NCBI RefSeq assembly: GCF_024586455.1
Contig: NW_026089624.1
Span: forward strand, 25,934,069-25,998,068
Source: Bactrocera neohumeralis
Taxonomy: Eukaryota > Arthropoda > Insecta > Diptera > Tephritidae
Direction of reading: 5' to 3'
Length of the DNA stretch: 64,000 nt
Every line of letters begins with the position of its first letter. The first letter of the stretch is position 1. Below the pieces are notes generated by a model that saw nothing but the letters and a program-made list of their open reading frames with translations, was not told where the DNA came from and did no database searches. The position numbers and the translations under genes were made by a program. Of the stretch, positions 20,952 to 33,266 are shown in pieces.

Positions 20952-22217
20952 TACTCGAAGTGTTACCAAATTCAAACTGCTATAACTACCACACTATTAA
21001 TGACAGCGCGCTTAAATTTACACCCATAACAAATCATTCAAATTTGTTTACAAGCGTACAAAAACATTTTAGTCTGTGTCGTGTGAAAAAAAGTTATACG
21101 TGATGGAATTTAAACGTAATAGTGTGATTGCTTTATATTTGGCTGGAAAATCACAAGCAGCAATTGTTCGTCAGCTACAACATCTCGAAGTGAACAAAAT
21201 GTTTGTGTATCGCACTATAAATCGTTACAATGATACTGGCAGCATCGCAAAACGCCATGGAGGTGGTCATAAGAAAACAGCAACATCACCTGAGATGATT
21301 CTTGAACGAAATCCACGTCGAAGTGGCAATCAAATGGCTAAAGAGCTGAAAAATTTCAAAGTTCAATGCAACGACTGTTGAAAATGAGCTAAAGGTCAAG
21401 TCTTACAAGTTCCAAAAGGACACAATCTTACACCGCAGCAAAAAAGTTAGACTCGAAAGAGCGAAGGAGTTGTTACACTTGCACGAACGTGGCGAATTTC
21501 CGAACATTGTGTTTTCTGATGAGAAGAATTTCCCTATTGAGCAATTCATAAACTCTCAAAATGACCGTGTTTACTTGACCGAACGCACGTACGAGAATTT
21601 AAGCCTACGAATGGCCACCCGAAGTAATTTCCCATCGCAAGTGATGGTATGGGCTGCCGTGACCGCTGATGGGCGCTCTCCAGTCGTTTTCATCGAGCCT
21701 GGTGTCAAAGTAAATGCGACTTATTATCGTGAAAATATTTTGGAAGGTGCTTTAGAGCCGTGGGCACGTAAACACTTCGGCCGGAAAGAATGGACGTTCC
21801 AACAAGACTCGGCGCCGTCACATAAAGCGAGAATTAACAAAGAGTGGTTAAAAAATCATGTTCCACGCTTCATTTCGTCGACACAATGGCTTTCGAATTC
21901 ACCAGACGCAAATCCGATGGACTTTTCCATCTGGTCCATTTTAGATGGACGCTAAAAAATACACCAGTATGGATGCGCTCAAGAAAGCGATTGTACGTGA
22001 ATGGGCCAAAATACCACAAGCTCACATTCGTGCAGCATGCAACTCTTTTTTGACCGTTTGAGGGCCATAGTCAAGGCAAAAGGTGGCCATATCGAGCTAA
22101 AGTGAATGGATTCTAAATTTTTGATTATTTTCATACATTTTTGTCATTGGAATCAATAAAAATATTATCAAACTAAAAAATTATAGTCGTTTGAATAGGT
22201 AACACTTCGACACTGTA
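20952..22217 (+). mobile_element. maT/Tc1-mariner-like element
   Basis: The left end CGAAGTGTTACCAAATTCAA (about 20956) is mirrored on the right by TTTGAATAGGTAACACTTCG (about 22190-22209), which then reads ACACTG next to TA. At about 1.27 kb it is full size. The left tip is a few bases shorter than the right. It contains one transposase gene with frame breaks. Confidence 0.85.
21103..22105 (+). pseudogene. DD37D-type mariner-like transposase, frameshifted
   Basis: The N-terminal frame from about 21103 gives MEFKRNSVIALYLAGKSQAA and FVYRTINRYNDTGSIAKR (helix-turn-helix). It breaks at 21378. The frame at 21470-21955 carries IVFSDEKNF (first Asp), TFQQDSAPSHKARIN (second Asp) and SPDANPMDFSIW (third Asp). 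The spacing from the second to the third Asp is about 37 residues, the maT pattern, rather than the 34 of mariner proper. A shift at about 21950 precedes the last part (MDALKKAIVREWAKI). Inactive as it stands. Confidence 0.85.
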
Positions 22218-22329
22218 CTTCCTAAGGCGTCAGCTGAAGTTGTTAAGCTATGTCTTTATCAATCACTCTTGCCATAGTCAGCAAAACAAAATTAATATCG
22301 ATCTCTCAGCCAGATTGAGACTCAATCGT

Positions 22330-22475
22330 TCTATGCGGCGATTTCAATTGCGATCCACAACAGAACAGCAATCTCGTTGAGTTCATGAGGAATGCATTCG
22401 GCCTCAACTACGTACAAACATCACCGACAACATTGTTACCACTTAGACTGTACATTCACTTTAAATATTAATGTT
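22330..22475 (+). pseudogene. APE-type endonuclease fragment
   Basis: The plus frame reads IVLCGDFNCDPQQNSNLVEF, then MRNAFGLNYVQTSPTTL. GDFN with a following Pro-Thr-Thr is the signature of apurinic-type endonucleases in non-LTR retrotransposons and in some Helitron-like elements. The Asp-His end of the domain is lost. The source element is not identified. Confidence 0.55.
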
Positions 22476-22814
22476 GACATTATGCCGTATATTGCATTTC
22501 CATATCAGGTAATTAATTTAAGTTTCTATTATGTACCTGTTCTTTTTTAGTAAAATACTTAAAACAGCGTCAATCTTGTTTTCATTTCAAGTCTAAAATC
22601 AATTTAAAAGCGATTCGCTAACATAGACGTTCCACGTTAAAACCAACGGCCGTGTGCCTCGGCAATCAGCCTCACCCGATTTATTTTTTGATATTATTAC
22701 AGAACTCTTCTATCTAAAAATTTTTATATAATTTGTTTTTCTAGTAACGATTCAGTACAAAAAAATAATACATATTTATATATTAACATAACATATTTCT
22801 ACAATATAAAATCA
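22476..22814. other. Unassigned AT-rich stretch
   Basis: No gene or repeat boundary seen. Confidence 0.35.
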
Positions 22815-22970
22815 ACATGTGGGAACAAAGAACGGACAGACTTAAAAGTGGACGAACGTACAGAAAGTAACATGCAACACTGACTGCAATAGACAACGAG
22901 TAGCGACGAAGAAACGAACAACAGTAAGATTTTGAAAACGACAGTCAACAATCTTCTGAACACATTGGGC
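22815..22970 (+). mobile_element. Partial LTR of a SAP-Gag gypsy relic
   Basis: TGTGGGAACAAAGAACGG onward matches the LTR at 32980 (TGTGGGAACGAATAAAGG), with shared CGAACGTAC, AGTAACATGCAACACTGA and GACAACGAGTAGCGA strings. Similarity is lost after GAAAACGACAGTCAACAATC. This is the 5' LTR start of the decayed copy whose leader and gag follow to 24830. Confidence 0.75.
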
Positions 22971-23600
22971 GCGACAGACTGCAAGAAAAAACATCTGTCA
23001 AATATTAAAATACACACGTTATTATGGATACAGTTATTTTGACAGCTGCATGACTACACGACTGCAGGCCGACAGTTGTCGCTCTCGCTAACTTCAATAT
23101 ATTTTTATATTTGCCAACGACAGTAGAACGACAGTAGAGTTGAAAGTAGAGAGATGAGGTAGACTGGTGATGCCACTAATATGTAAAATGTAAAATTATT
23201 CAAAGTTCTAACAAACCTGACGTTATTTTACTAATAAAAGCATAAAATAGCTCTATTATATCATTTGTAATAACAATTGATAATATGTATAAAACAAATA
23301 AATTAACTTTCATTTACTCATTAAAAGTTTCTTTAACAAAATATTAAAATTGCATTGAAGTGAAAAGGTATTATATGGCGGCTGCGAAATTGTGTACATG
23401 CCAAAATGGACAACTGCGTTGTTTTGTGTACATCCTTCTTACGAATGGATTCACGACGCCATTTTCAGCTCACCGTCGTGCTGCGGATGTCGTGTCGCGC
23501 TCAATGTGTTCATAACTTGCCGTCGACACCGCGGACGAAAAAGTAAATTGCCTGCAGCAAGAATTACTGAAAAAGCAGCTGAATTGAAATTAGAGCGAAA
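22971..23600. other. Decayed LTR and leader sequence
   Basis: Sequence between the LTR remnant and the leader repeats. A plus frame at 23392-23631 has no known motif. No gene called. Confidence 0.35.
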
Positions 23601-23945
23601 AAGAAGCAGAAAGTTAAACAAGCTGGAATAAACTTGAAGGAAGAAACATAGAAGTTGAACTAGGCAGTTTAAAGCAGAGAAGTTGAATCGGTTGAATAAG
23701 CTGAGGAAGAAACAGACAAGTTGAATAAGCTTTGGAGAAAGAAAAGCAGAGAAGTCTAACGAAAAAGCAGAGAAGTTGAAAAGTTAAATAAGCTGAAGTT
23801 CGAAACAGAAAACTTAAATACGTTGAAAAGAAATAGCAGAGAAGTGAAAAGAGGAAGCAGGGGAAGGAAGCAAAAAAGTTGAAAAGTTGAGCAAGCTGAA
23901 GAAAGAAATAGAAAAGTTGGACACCAGAATGCAGATAAGTTGAAC
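23600..23945 (+). repeat. Leader repeat array of the SAP-Gag gypsy relic
   Basis: Repeated AGAAGTTGAA, AAGCAGA and AATAAGCTGAA phrases on the plus strand. They match the array at 33740-34310 in the complete element. Diverged and shortened. Confidence 0.7.
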
Positions 23946-24059
23946 ATAAGATCGATATATTTATATATTATTCATTACTTTTTACATTTCTAGTAGTTTG
24001 TTTAGAATACCGTTTAATTTTAAGTGAAAAATTTAAATTGTAACAGTGCTTTGTAAAAA

Positions 24060-24830
24060 TAGACAGACAAGCAATACTGACTCTCAATGTTAGGGTATTT
24101 ATACTGGACGTAAAGCGGAGATGCAAAGAGACTGTTATTGTTGCCATGGACTGAGACACATGAGGATGATGAAAATGGTGAATATTTTCACGACGATGTA
24201 CCACAAATTTTTTGCCGCTGTGGCATCGATAGGTAGAAGAAAGAAAGCCTTACCAGTTAGTGGTGACGATAATATCGATATTCAACAATGGATAAATGAA
24301 TTGAGGAGAATGCTGTTAGGTTTGCAAAAATTTATTTATAGTAAGCAGTTGCTGAAAAGAGCTGCCCAATTTGTTTATTAGCACAACATGAGGGATCACT
24401 GAAAATGAAAAATTGATCAATTTTTTAGTTCCTACAGTTGAATCACTGAAAAAAATTGTCGACGATGTAAACAAATATTTGTATGTTCTTACTGAATTGG
24501 AAAGGCAGTAAATATCGATGTTTAATATCGTATTTCATTGATATAATACGGGGACACTGAAATTGAACAAAGCGGCTCTGTAAGAAATAAAACGCGAGTT
24601 AAAAAAATTAAAATTTAATAGTAAAGTTGCGAATGTCGATAATAATCAAAATCAATCAACTCAACACCTTTCGCGACTAAACAAAAAATGTTTCAAATGT
24701 AACAATGATATAGGAACTCTTTTTTGAATGCATTAGTGTAAAGAAGGAATCGGATAAAACTAATGTTGTGAATATTGACATAAGTTTTGATGCTAAGTCA
24801 CAAAATAAATACGTTATTTATAGTCAATCT
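24060..24830 (+). pseudogene. SAP-domain Gag relic
   Basis: A decayed copy of the gag at 34431-35987. The start region, GGACGTAAAGCGGAGATGC (SAP domain), the SGDDNIDIQQWIN block (about 24262-24295) and FIYSKQLLK are recognisable. TGTTTCAAATGTAACAATGA at about 24688 is a relic zinc knuckle. Many stops and deletions. It ends against the LTR-like block at about 24850. Confidence 0.85.
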
Positions 24831-24849
24831 AATTTTGGTTGCTGAAAAA

Positions 24850-25109
24850 AAATACACTGAGCTTCTTTGCCTGCTCCAATTTGTTTTGGAAATAAATACA
24901 CCGAACTTCTTTGTTCTGTATCCAATCTTTTTAGACTAAGTTTTCTTTATTTATTTCTGTCTAGGTACTAATTTTATGGGAGGCACTTTCTTGGAAAAAC
25001 ACATACATATCAATATTTGCAATTTGTGAAAAACTTGTTCGTCGTCAGTTCATATATGAAGTCGAAATGAATAAATTTTTTCACAGGGAGTATATGTCAA
25101 TATGTGACT
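24850..25109 (-). mobile_element. 3' LTR candidate of the errantivirus-like provirus at 24.8-41.4 kb
   Basis: Read on the minus strand it begins AGTCACATATTGACATATAC and contains AATAAATAAAG followed by a GTATTTATTTCC end. The block 41140-41431 has the same ends and order (AGTCAAATATTGACATATAC start). The two differ considerably, so this is an old pair, or two related but separate LTRs. Confidence 0.55.
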
Positions 25110-26340
25110 TCCGACTCAATGGTCTCCATTGAATATCTAACATTGAATGTGCCAAGTTTTCTTACTAGTAATTATAGTATAGCAAGTATATTTACATTGT
25201 TGTCTCTATTTTATTTTGTTCATCTTTGAACTTGACATTGGACCAATTATGGTGAGTTTTTTTGTGCTTTCCTCATTTGAAAGAGGTTGAATTTGCGGCT
25301 CTGTAAACGCAAATTTTATATTATCGAGTTATAAATTTTACCATAAAAATATTGCTATTAATTTTTTATATTTTTACCAAAGTTTATTATTATGTCTGAA
25401 AAAGAATGTTTTTCAAACTGTAATACATCCTTTTTCAAAAATATATCTTTCCTCTACAATAACTTTTGGTTTTAGTGATTTATTTTTATTTTTCGAGTTT
25501 ACAATTATAAAAAATTACTAATGCATTTCCTTCGAGTACAATTTTTCTATTGCCACAGTTTTCTTTCATTTCTATTTAATATGCATTTTTAATCAGGATA
25601 GTATCGTCTTCGATATCTTCGATCATTGTGTTATTATATTCGTAAATAATAAATTAATTTCTTTCTTTGAAATTGCTCCTTCTGTATGTTTTTATTTTGT
25701 TTCTATTGTAATTGCATATTTCTGTTCTCTATCATTTCAAAATGTTGCTTAAAGGTAATGGCGTTATTAGTATTAGATCTGCTTTAACGTAAATTGGTAT
25801 TTTTATAATAAAAGTTTAATGCGTCATCTTTATATGAAAGGAGTCCGTCTCTACGTGTTTTAATTTAAAAATGTCAATATTTGAATCTTTCAATTTCTTC
25901 TGTTGAAAAAATATATACTAGGTGTAATATATTATGCATTGATGAAAATATGTTTTCTTGAATTTGTTCAATTTTACTTTCTAGGTTTAAGTTTAAGCAT
26001 CTGATCGGAATAAAGCATGTGTTTTATAATTTTTCGTTTGATTTATTTATTTTTTTCAAAATGTTTTTAAACATTTCTGTCCTATCGTCTTCTGTTCTTT
26101 TTTATGGTCCTTTTAATGTCTTTATGGATTTTGTTGAAGCTGTCATTATATGTTGATTTACCGTCCTATTATCTCATGATTGTTCCTTCATTATTTCTAT
26201 CTCTCTTCCATTGTCCATTTTTTCCAAAGCCATTTGTATCCCTACTATATTAAATAGTCCTCTTCAAGCTTGTTTATTTGTAGAAATCCATTGATTGCCG
26301 TTATTATCGTTAAGAGTAGTATAATTTTCGCCATATTAAT
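25110..26340 (-). pseudogene. Errantivirus-like env, heavily decayed
   Basis: Lies directly downstream of pol on the minus strand, the place of env in errantiviruses. ATG at about 26335 opens a hydrophobic start (MAKIILLLTIITAING), like a signal peptide. A stop follows at about 26252, with many further stops and shifts to about 25550. Fragments have the Ile/Lys/Asn-rich composition seen in the better env at 53040-54538. No functional envelope protein is possible from it. Confidence 0.6.
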
Positions 26341-26406
26341 CCTGAAATTTAAATTTTCGTTTAACTTGAGTCTTGTATGCTTTCTTAAATTTTGAATCTT
26401 TAGATA

Positions 26407-29400
26407 TTAAGTGATTTCTTCTTTAAAATTGTCTACTCCCTTGTATCTTGGTTGCGCTTTGTTAACTCTATGATTCTTTATATATTTATTTTGAAAATCT
26501 TGTATGTTTACCCTGTTTTCTTTTTTATTGATATTATTTATTATATTTTCTTTTTGCTTTTGTAATTTTTCCGCGAGTTTGTTTAGTTCTTGCTCAGAAA
26601 GTAAGTTATTTATGAAATCAATTGGCCTCTTTTTTGTCGTAGAATGTATGGTATTATTATAAGCAGTTATTGCTTTGAATACTTTCTCTTTCAGATTGTC
26701 GTTGTTATTTTCATCAGCATTAAAAAGTCTTAAGTGTTCGTTCAAAGTTAAGTGTAATCTTTCAACATCTGCGTTACCTGTTTTATTATAAGTGGTCGTT
26801 AAGTGTAGGTTTATTTTATTATCTTTTAAGAATTGTTTTATTGGTACTGTATCTAATTCATTATCTGTTACTAAAGTTTCCGGTTTGCCTAAATATTGAA
26901 TTCTTTCTTTTATGGCATTTACAATTGATATCCAAGTTCTGTCCTTTAATGATTTGGCTGTTGCGTATTTTGTTAATTTATCGATGCTTGTGAGGTACAT
27001 TATGCCTCTTTGTGGGTACCAAATATCAAAATGAACAATTTCATTATGTTTTTTAGGAGTTTCCGTAATATTTAAACTATGTTTGATAGGGTTTCTGTCG
27101 AACTTCGCCTTGTTGCATATTTCACAGTTATTGATGTATTTCTGAATTTCTTTTTGTAATTTGGGGTAGTAGTGTGTTTTTTTTATTTCCTCAAATATTT
27201 CATTTATTCCCCTGTGATTATTTTCCAGGTGTTTCTCTTCTATCAATGTTAAAAGTTCTCCTTTATCTGTTATATCTTTTAAAATTATGTTTGATTTCAT
27301 TATCTTTAGATTTGTATTATTTGCGAAAAATTTTATATATAACTCTTGAATTTGTAGAAATAATTTGTCATCTGGGCAGTAAATTACGATTAATCCTTTT
27401 TCGGGTAGATTCTCTTGCATTATTTTTAAAATGTCGCTTTCAAGTGTTACGTTTATTATATTTCTTATTTTTCTTTGATGTATTATTTTCTTTGTTATTG
27501 ATTGCCTTTGCGCTCTTTGAATTATTAGTTGATTTTTATATATATTGATTGCATTTTCTGTTATTTTTATGAAGTATGTACTATCCGTTTCTGCACTATG
27601 TACTGTATCTATGTCGTCATCATTGAATATTTCATTTAGATTCAATTCTAGCATATTGTTATTTTCATAATTTAGTCTGCTTAGACCATCTGCAATTACA
27701 TTTTCTTTACCTTTTATGTATAAAATGTCGAAATCAAATTCATTGAGTTTAATTTTCCACCTTTGGAGTTTAGCATTTGGTTCTTTTAAGTTGTTTAGCC
27801 AAACTAATGGTCTATGATCAGTTTTAATAACAAAGTGTCGGCCAAATAAGTACGGACGGAAATATTTCGTTGCCCAAACTATTGCGAGTAACTCTTTTTC
27901 TATCGTACTGTAATTTTTTTCATGCCCATTCAAGGTACGACTGGCAAATGAAATTGTTTTGTTATCTTGCATAAGGGCTGCTCCTAGAGCAAAATTACTA
28001 GCATCTGTGACAAGAGTAAAGGTTTTTGTGAAATCTGGGTGAATTAAAATGGGGTCATTTTTTATCAACATTTTTAATTTAAAGAACGAATCTTTGTAAT
28101 CTTGATCATCTATGTTAATTTTTAAGCCCTTTTTTAAATATTTTATTAAATGGTATGCTATTTTGGAGTAATCTTTAATAAATCTCCTATAGTATCCCGT
28201 AATACCTAAAAATGCTTTTATTTCCTTAACGCTTCTTGGAAGTAGAATCTTTTCTATTGCTTCCACTTTTTGAGGGTTTGGTTTAATACCATCTTTTGTA
28301 ATTAAGTGACCAAGGAATTTTGTTTCTTGTCTTAGGAAATCGCATTTATTTAATTGGATCTTTAGATTTTTTCTTTTATTCTCATTAAAATTTTGCTCAA
28401 TGATTCTAGGTGCTCTTCTACGCTTGTAGAAAATACTAGAATATCGTCCATGTACACAATGCAAATTTTGCCGATATATTCTTTCAATATATCGTTCATT
28501 AGCCTTTGGAACGTTGCCGGTGCATTTCGCAATCCAAAGGGCATTCTTAGAAATTCATAATGTCCATTTGCAGTGGAGAACGCTGTTTTATGTATGTCGC
28601 GTTCATCCATTTCAATTTGATGAAAACCTTTGGCTAAATCGAGTGTTGAAAAATATTGGCATCTTCCCAATTTGTCAAATATATCGTCTATATTTGGAAT
28701 TGGAAATCTGTCTTCCGTAGTTACGCTGTTCAACTTCCTGTAGTCGATCACAAGACGCCATTTTTGTTCATTGGTTGCGTCCAGCTTCTTTGGTACCAGC
28801 CAAATAGGGCTGTTGTAAGGACTAGAGGATGCTCTAATTATACCTTGGGTTAACATTTGGTCTATTTGTTTTTCTATTTCCGGTTTGTGTATTTCTGGGT
28901 ATCGGTAGATTTTGGAGTAAACCGGAATATCATTTTTGGTTATTATTCTATGTTTTGTTGAACTTGTAAATGTTAAATTATCATCTTCGTTGTAAAATAC
29001 GCTTTTATATCGTTTAAGTATATTTATAAGTCTATTTTTGTCTATACCGTTAAGGTGATTGGTGTCAACGAATTCTGTGACACATTTATCTTTTATGTCA
29101 TTACAGAGGATTTCCACCTCATTGTCTTTATAGCTTATTTCGTTATATATCTCTTCTTCTTTTGTTAGATAAAAAGTCAGTATTGTTTTATTTGTTTTTA
29201 TAATTCTGTTTGGGTAGTCTATTATCGCATTTATCTTCGTTAAAATATTGTTACCAATGAGTCCGTCAAAGTGCTTGTTAAAATTACATTCCAGAAATTC
29301 ACATATGATTTCTTTTTCGTTAAATTCTTTAAATATTGGGAATCTGCAAAGTTTCTTAACTTCCGTTTTTCTTCCCATTGCTGTGACTTGCACATCTACT

Positions 29401-29531
29401 TCCCTCTTCCATTTCGGGTTACAAACATTTTCGTTGATCAAACTGAACTCTGCTCCAGTGTCAATGATGAAATATAACTTTCTTATGTGTGTATCTATTA
29501 TTATATAGGGTAATTGTTTTGTGGATCCCAC
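26407..29531 (-). CDS. pol: Errantivirus-like Pol, in two overlapping frames
   Basis: Frame 28362-29531: protease IIDTGAEFSLIN, then reverse transcriptase with VIDYRKLNSVT, FSTLDLAKGFHQI and YMDDILVFS. Frame 26407-28464: thumb GITGYYRRFIKDYSK, RNase H TDASNFALGAAL and TDHRPLVWL, integrase zinc finger (HRGINE, CEICNKAK) and catalytic VHFDIW, VTDNE and ADVERLHLTL, ending with a QPRYKGV tail. All catalytic residues I look for are present. The two frames overlap by about 100 bp near 28362-28464, so one frameshift breaks the polyprotein. The 5' end overlaps gag by 31 bp in another frame, consistent with ribosomal frameshifting. Confidence 0.93.
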
Positions 29532-30570
29532 TGAAAATTTGTATTTGCATTGCCAATATCCATAGGTTCCGGTTTATTGCGATTTGATATTGCGGACCGA
29601 TTATAATTTCCTGATTGGTTGTAATTCCGCGTTTGATTCCCGTCTCTTTGTTGATTAAAGTTTCTCTGTGGGTTGAAATTTCCCTGTTGGTTATGATTTG
29701 TGTTTGTTGTCTGGTTTGACATTCTAGTTTGGCTTGATCCGTTGCCACTGTTATAATTATTACCTACATTCCTTTGAAAATAGCCACTGTTATACCTGTT
29801 TTGTGGCATATAATTGTTGTTATTGTTATTTTCGTTTCTTGGGACATAGCCACCGTTATACCTGTTTTGTGGCATATAATTGTTATATCTATTATAACTA
29901 CTGTTATAAGTGGGGATATTATTTGTATTTTGGTTTGGTCTGGAAAATGTTCTATTATTAACGTTATCGCTAAAATTAGTCCTACGATAGCTATTTGGGT
30001 TAGGATCTTTCCTTTGTTGCCCTAGCGCTGTGAAACCTTGATGTCTAGCTTCTAATATTATTTTGTATGCCTTTTCTAGACTATCCGGGTCTCTTGCTAT
30101 AATCATAGTTTTAGTTGGTTCTGGGAGATGTTCCTTAAATGTTTTCAGTGCTATCCTATTAACTTCATTCGTTGAGAAATTTAAATCATTATGCGCTAAT
30201 ATTCTATTATGTAGTTTATTCCTAATTTTATTTATTTTAAAATAATAATTTTCTATTGTTGAGTCGAGACTGATGGTTTTCAACTCATCCATAAGTTGTG
30301 CTGAGCTTCTCTTTTCCCCGCAATTGCTCAGAAGTATTTGTTTCAATGTTTCCCAATCACTAACTTGTCCATATCTGTGGATTATTTCCCTAGTTTTTCC
30401 TACGCATCTTCCTTTCAGAAAATTGAATAAGTTTTTTGATTGCTTACATCAAAAGTTAATATTGTGGGTAATATGTCTTCAATTTGCTTAATGAAGTCCG
30501 TTAATTGGTTTGGATCTCGTCCACCAATTCTTCAATTCCATTAATACAATTCAAAGTGAGTTGAAAAAAT
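29501..30570 (-). CDS. gag: Errantivirus-like Gag
   Basis: The open part at 29501-30346 (281 codons) has a capsid-like region (LPEPTKTMIIARDPDSLEKA, a common gypsy Gag motif around the major homology position). It is followed by a long Asn/Gln/Tyr-rich tail with two imperfect repeats of NYMPQNRYN, and no CCHC knuckle. Lack of a zinc knuckle is usual in this gypsy group. The N-terminus, with ATG at about 30590, is broken by shifts between 30346 and 30570. The 3' end overlaps pol. Confidence 0.8.
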
Positions 30571-30833
30571 GGTATGGTGGATGCTTCCATTTTGAGAAAA
30601 TTTTATTTCAAGTCAAACAAAAAAAAGGAAAAAAAATATTCGTAATTATGTTGGTTCAACTCAGTTTTATGTAAGAAGTTCCTACTGTGTATTTTAGTTG
30701 ATCTTGTACCGTTTGAGAGGTGTTGTCTACTCTTGTAGTGACGACAGATCTAACAGTTTGAAAAGATATTTAGTCGAGACACATTAGCAATTTTATCCTA
30801 ACAGTTTTAGAGTCACTGTTTTAATGAAACATT
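30571..30833 (-). other. Leader or 5' UTR of the errantivirus-like element
   Basis: Non-coding. If the provirus is one unit, this stretch joins 37862-38203 and 41003-41139 once the two Harbinger elements are taken out. Confidence 0.4.
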
Positions 30834-31038
30834 AGGGCTATTCAGAATCTGGTGCAAATGGTCTTGCATATTTGCAATTGCAAATTGCATATTTTTGCTT
30901 TTACACTAACAAAATGTACAGCGATGCCCATGCTACACCCTTGCAAAGAAGCAACACTAAAACGCCATTGTATTATTTGCAACACTGGTTTGCAAATTAT
31001 CAGCTGTTGTCAAAAATAAAAGCAAACAAAGAAAAGAA

Positions 31039-31931
31039 ATGGAGCAAACAGGTTTAAACAGAAAAAGAATTAAACGTGAAAAACCAAACAAAAAGTGGAG
31101 CGAAAAAGAAATCCAGAGTATACTGGACTTCTTGCAGGAAGCTCCAGAAGTAGAAGTAAGTGATTTAAGTGAATAATTTCAACAATTTATGTAACAATAA
31201 TTTTAATTTTAATAGGCACCAACAGCTCAAATTTATAAAAAGCTCATTGAGAGCACAAAAATAGACGCAACGTGGGATTTATTACGGTGGAAAGTGCGGC
31301 ACCTGAAGGCTTCATACAAAAAAGCAAGCGATTGGCGAATGTCAACAGGAGCAGGCCTTCTTGAGTCTGATGCCGGGGCGTCGAGTGTTGAAGGTAAGCG
31401 TAATGAATGCGACAAAATTTTGTCTAACGTTTATATTTCAGGCAAAGTGTTGCAGATGTGCCCGCACTTTAATCAGCTTAAATATATTTTTGGGAAAAAA
31501 GCCACAAGTGAATTACCATTTGAAGTGGTTGACAGTGGCAGTACGTCTATAATGAATGAAAGCGCGGCAATGTAAGTGAAGTGATTGTTCCTGAAAAAGC
31601 AAAAGATTTTGCGGAAAAAATTAAAAAACATGTCCCAAAATCATCTGCTGCAAATCTTGTTGCTTTTCAAGTCGAGCGTAGGCAAATGTTCAAAATGAAA
31701 ATGGAATGGGAAAAAGAGAAACATGAAAAAGATCACGCTTTGAATGAAAGAAGGTTGCAAGCAGAAATTCAAAAAGGTAAAGATGAAGTAATATACAAGA
31801 ACCGTGAATTGGACTTAAAAATCTTAGAATTAGAAAAGGATGAACGATTAAAAAAACTTCAAATTGAAAAGGAGGAACGCTTGCAAAAGTTCGAAATTGA
31901 AATGAAATATAAGTATTCCTCTCACCAGTAA
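31039..31931 (+). pseudogene. Harbinger-1 Myb/SANT-like DNA-binding protein
   Basis: Partner protein that helps a Harbinger nuclease enter the nucleus and bind terminal repeats (known for the family). Exon 1 31039-31155: MEQTGLNRKRIKREK, KKWSEKEIQSILDFLQEAPE. GTAAGT to AATAG leads to exon 2 31216-31393: PTAQIYKKLIEST, WDLLRWKVRHLKASYKKASD (trihelix). A 48-bp intron leads to exon 3 from 31442: VLQMCPHFNQLKYIFG. A one-base loss near 31560 forces a stop at 31575. The frame then continues at 31581-31931 with a Glu/Lys-rich coiled coil (LELEKDERLKKLQIEKEERL). One frameshift from intact. Confidence 0.8.
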
Positions 31932-32273
31932 TTTTTCTGTACTTTATTTATCTCTTTTTATTTATCTTAATTTTTTTATGTCTGTACTTTATTTATCTTT
32001 GTATTTTAAAATATGTAGTACCAATTACTGTTGAGATGAATACTTATTTAATACGGTTTTTGATGTTTTACTATCTTCTATCATTCAAAGCGTTATCTTT
32101 TTCATGTTTGTCTTTTTCTAAATACTTAATTTAAAATAATCATTTATTTTGTAAACAATAGTTGAATGTATAAATCTTTTTCATGTTTGTCTTTTTCTAA
32201 ATGTATAAATATATGTAATTATAATTATTATATAAGTATGTAATTAAAAACGGTAAAATGAATTAAAATACAT
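31932..32273. other. Harbinger-1 intergenic region
   Basis: AT-rich spacer between two convergent genes. The phrase TCTTTTTCATGTTTGTCTTTTTCTAAAT is present twice (about 32093 and 32175), an 80-bp-spaced duplication. No gene. Confidence 0.5.
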
Positions 32274-32963
32274 TTAAGAAAACATTAATGCGTATATGGC
32301 TTGTCTTTTAGTTTCTCCAATATTGTTGGGTATATGCTCATCAGGCTCAATAGAATCTTCGGTAGTAGTTGATGGATTTGAACCACCGTCGAACGAAGTG
32401 GAACCAGTATTAATTAAAATGTTGTGGAGAATACAGCAGACAACAAACCAATCGCAGCAGAATTTTTGGTTTTTTTTGTTAGATAAACGCATCCTTAGCT
32501 GCTTAAGGCTTCCAAATCTTTCTTTTAAAAGCCCAAAACAATGCTCTACTCTAACCCGGTATTTACTGTGCCGTAAATTAAATGCAATTCGGGCATTTCT
32601 ATCCAACTGTCTTGCGTTGCTTCTGTAAGGGGTTATTAACGTTGCAGATAAAGGGTATGCCGAGTCCCCAGCAATCCATTGCTGTGAAGAAAAATACTGA
32701 TCATTTTGTTGAAAGAGTGAGCTATTTCGATATATACGGGCATCATGCCAGCTCCCAGGGTGACCAACCACAACATGTCGAATTACCCGTTTATAGTCAC
32801 AAACTATTTGTGCTTTTATTGAATATATGTGATTTCTGGAGAAGTATGATGTATGGTCTTCAATTGGCGATTCTGCTAATTTAATCTCGGTTCCATCAAT
32901 ATATCCAATACAAAACGGTAACTCATCAAAGGTATCCGATACTATTTTCGATCGTTCAACCTA
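32274..32963 (-). pseudogene. Harbinger-1 HARBI1-like nuclease, C-terminal part
   Basis: DDE nuclease. On the minus strand from 32960: DELPFCIGYIDGTEIKLAE (first Asp), VGHPGSWHDARIY (second Asp), WIAGDSAYPL, and YRVRVEHCFGLLKERF with the final Glu, then CCILHNIL, stop at 32274. The frame is open apart from a TAG at about 32961-32963 next to the retrotransposon insertion. The N-terminal part lies beyond the insertion at 37119-37606. Confidence 0.88.
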
Positions 32964-32979
32964 ATTGGACCAATATATA

Positions 32980-33247
32980 TGTGGGAACGAATAAAGGACA
33001 GACTAGAAGTGGGCGAACGTACGGACAGTAACATGCAACACTGATCGCAATAGTAGCGATGAAGAAACAAGTAACGAAGACTTTGAAAACGACAGTCAGT
33101 CGACACGCGGACGAGCACGGTGCTAGTTGAAATTAAAACTAAAACATTTTTAAGAACATTTTTAAAATAAAAAAGAATATTTTAAAAATAAGAACACTTT
33201 TGTAAATTAAACATTTTTCTGATAATAAATACGAATCCACCCCTACA
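32980..33247 (+). repeat. 5' LTR of the SAP-Gag element
   Basis: 268 bp, TG...CA ends. It lacks one GACAACGAGTAGCGA unit found twice in the 3' LTR. The stretch around AAAACATTTTTAAGAAC also differs from the 3' LTR, so insertion is not very recent, or the LTRs have been exchanged. Confidence 0.93.
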
Positions 33248-33249
33248 AA

Positions 33250-33266
33250 TTGGGGGCTCAACCGGT
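33250..33266 (+). promoter_or_regulatory. Primer-binding site of the SAP-Gag element
   Basis: TTGGGGGCTCAACCGG starts 2-3 bases behind the LTR end. It resembles the GGGGGCTC class of primer sites. The tRNA is not assigned with certainty. Confidence 0.6.

Noticed and set aside
23756..23947. Minus-strand Phe/Leu-rich frame
   Set aside because: Shadow of the purine-rich leader repeat of the SAP-Gag relic.
27174..27548. Hydrophobic 124-codon plus frame resembling a membrane protein
   Set aside because: It is the reverse complement of AT-rich integrase/RNase H coding sequence; Phe/Leu/Ile richness is a by-product of Lys/Asn/Glu codons on the other strand.
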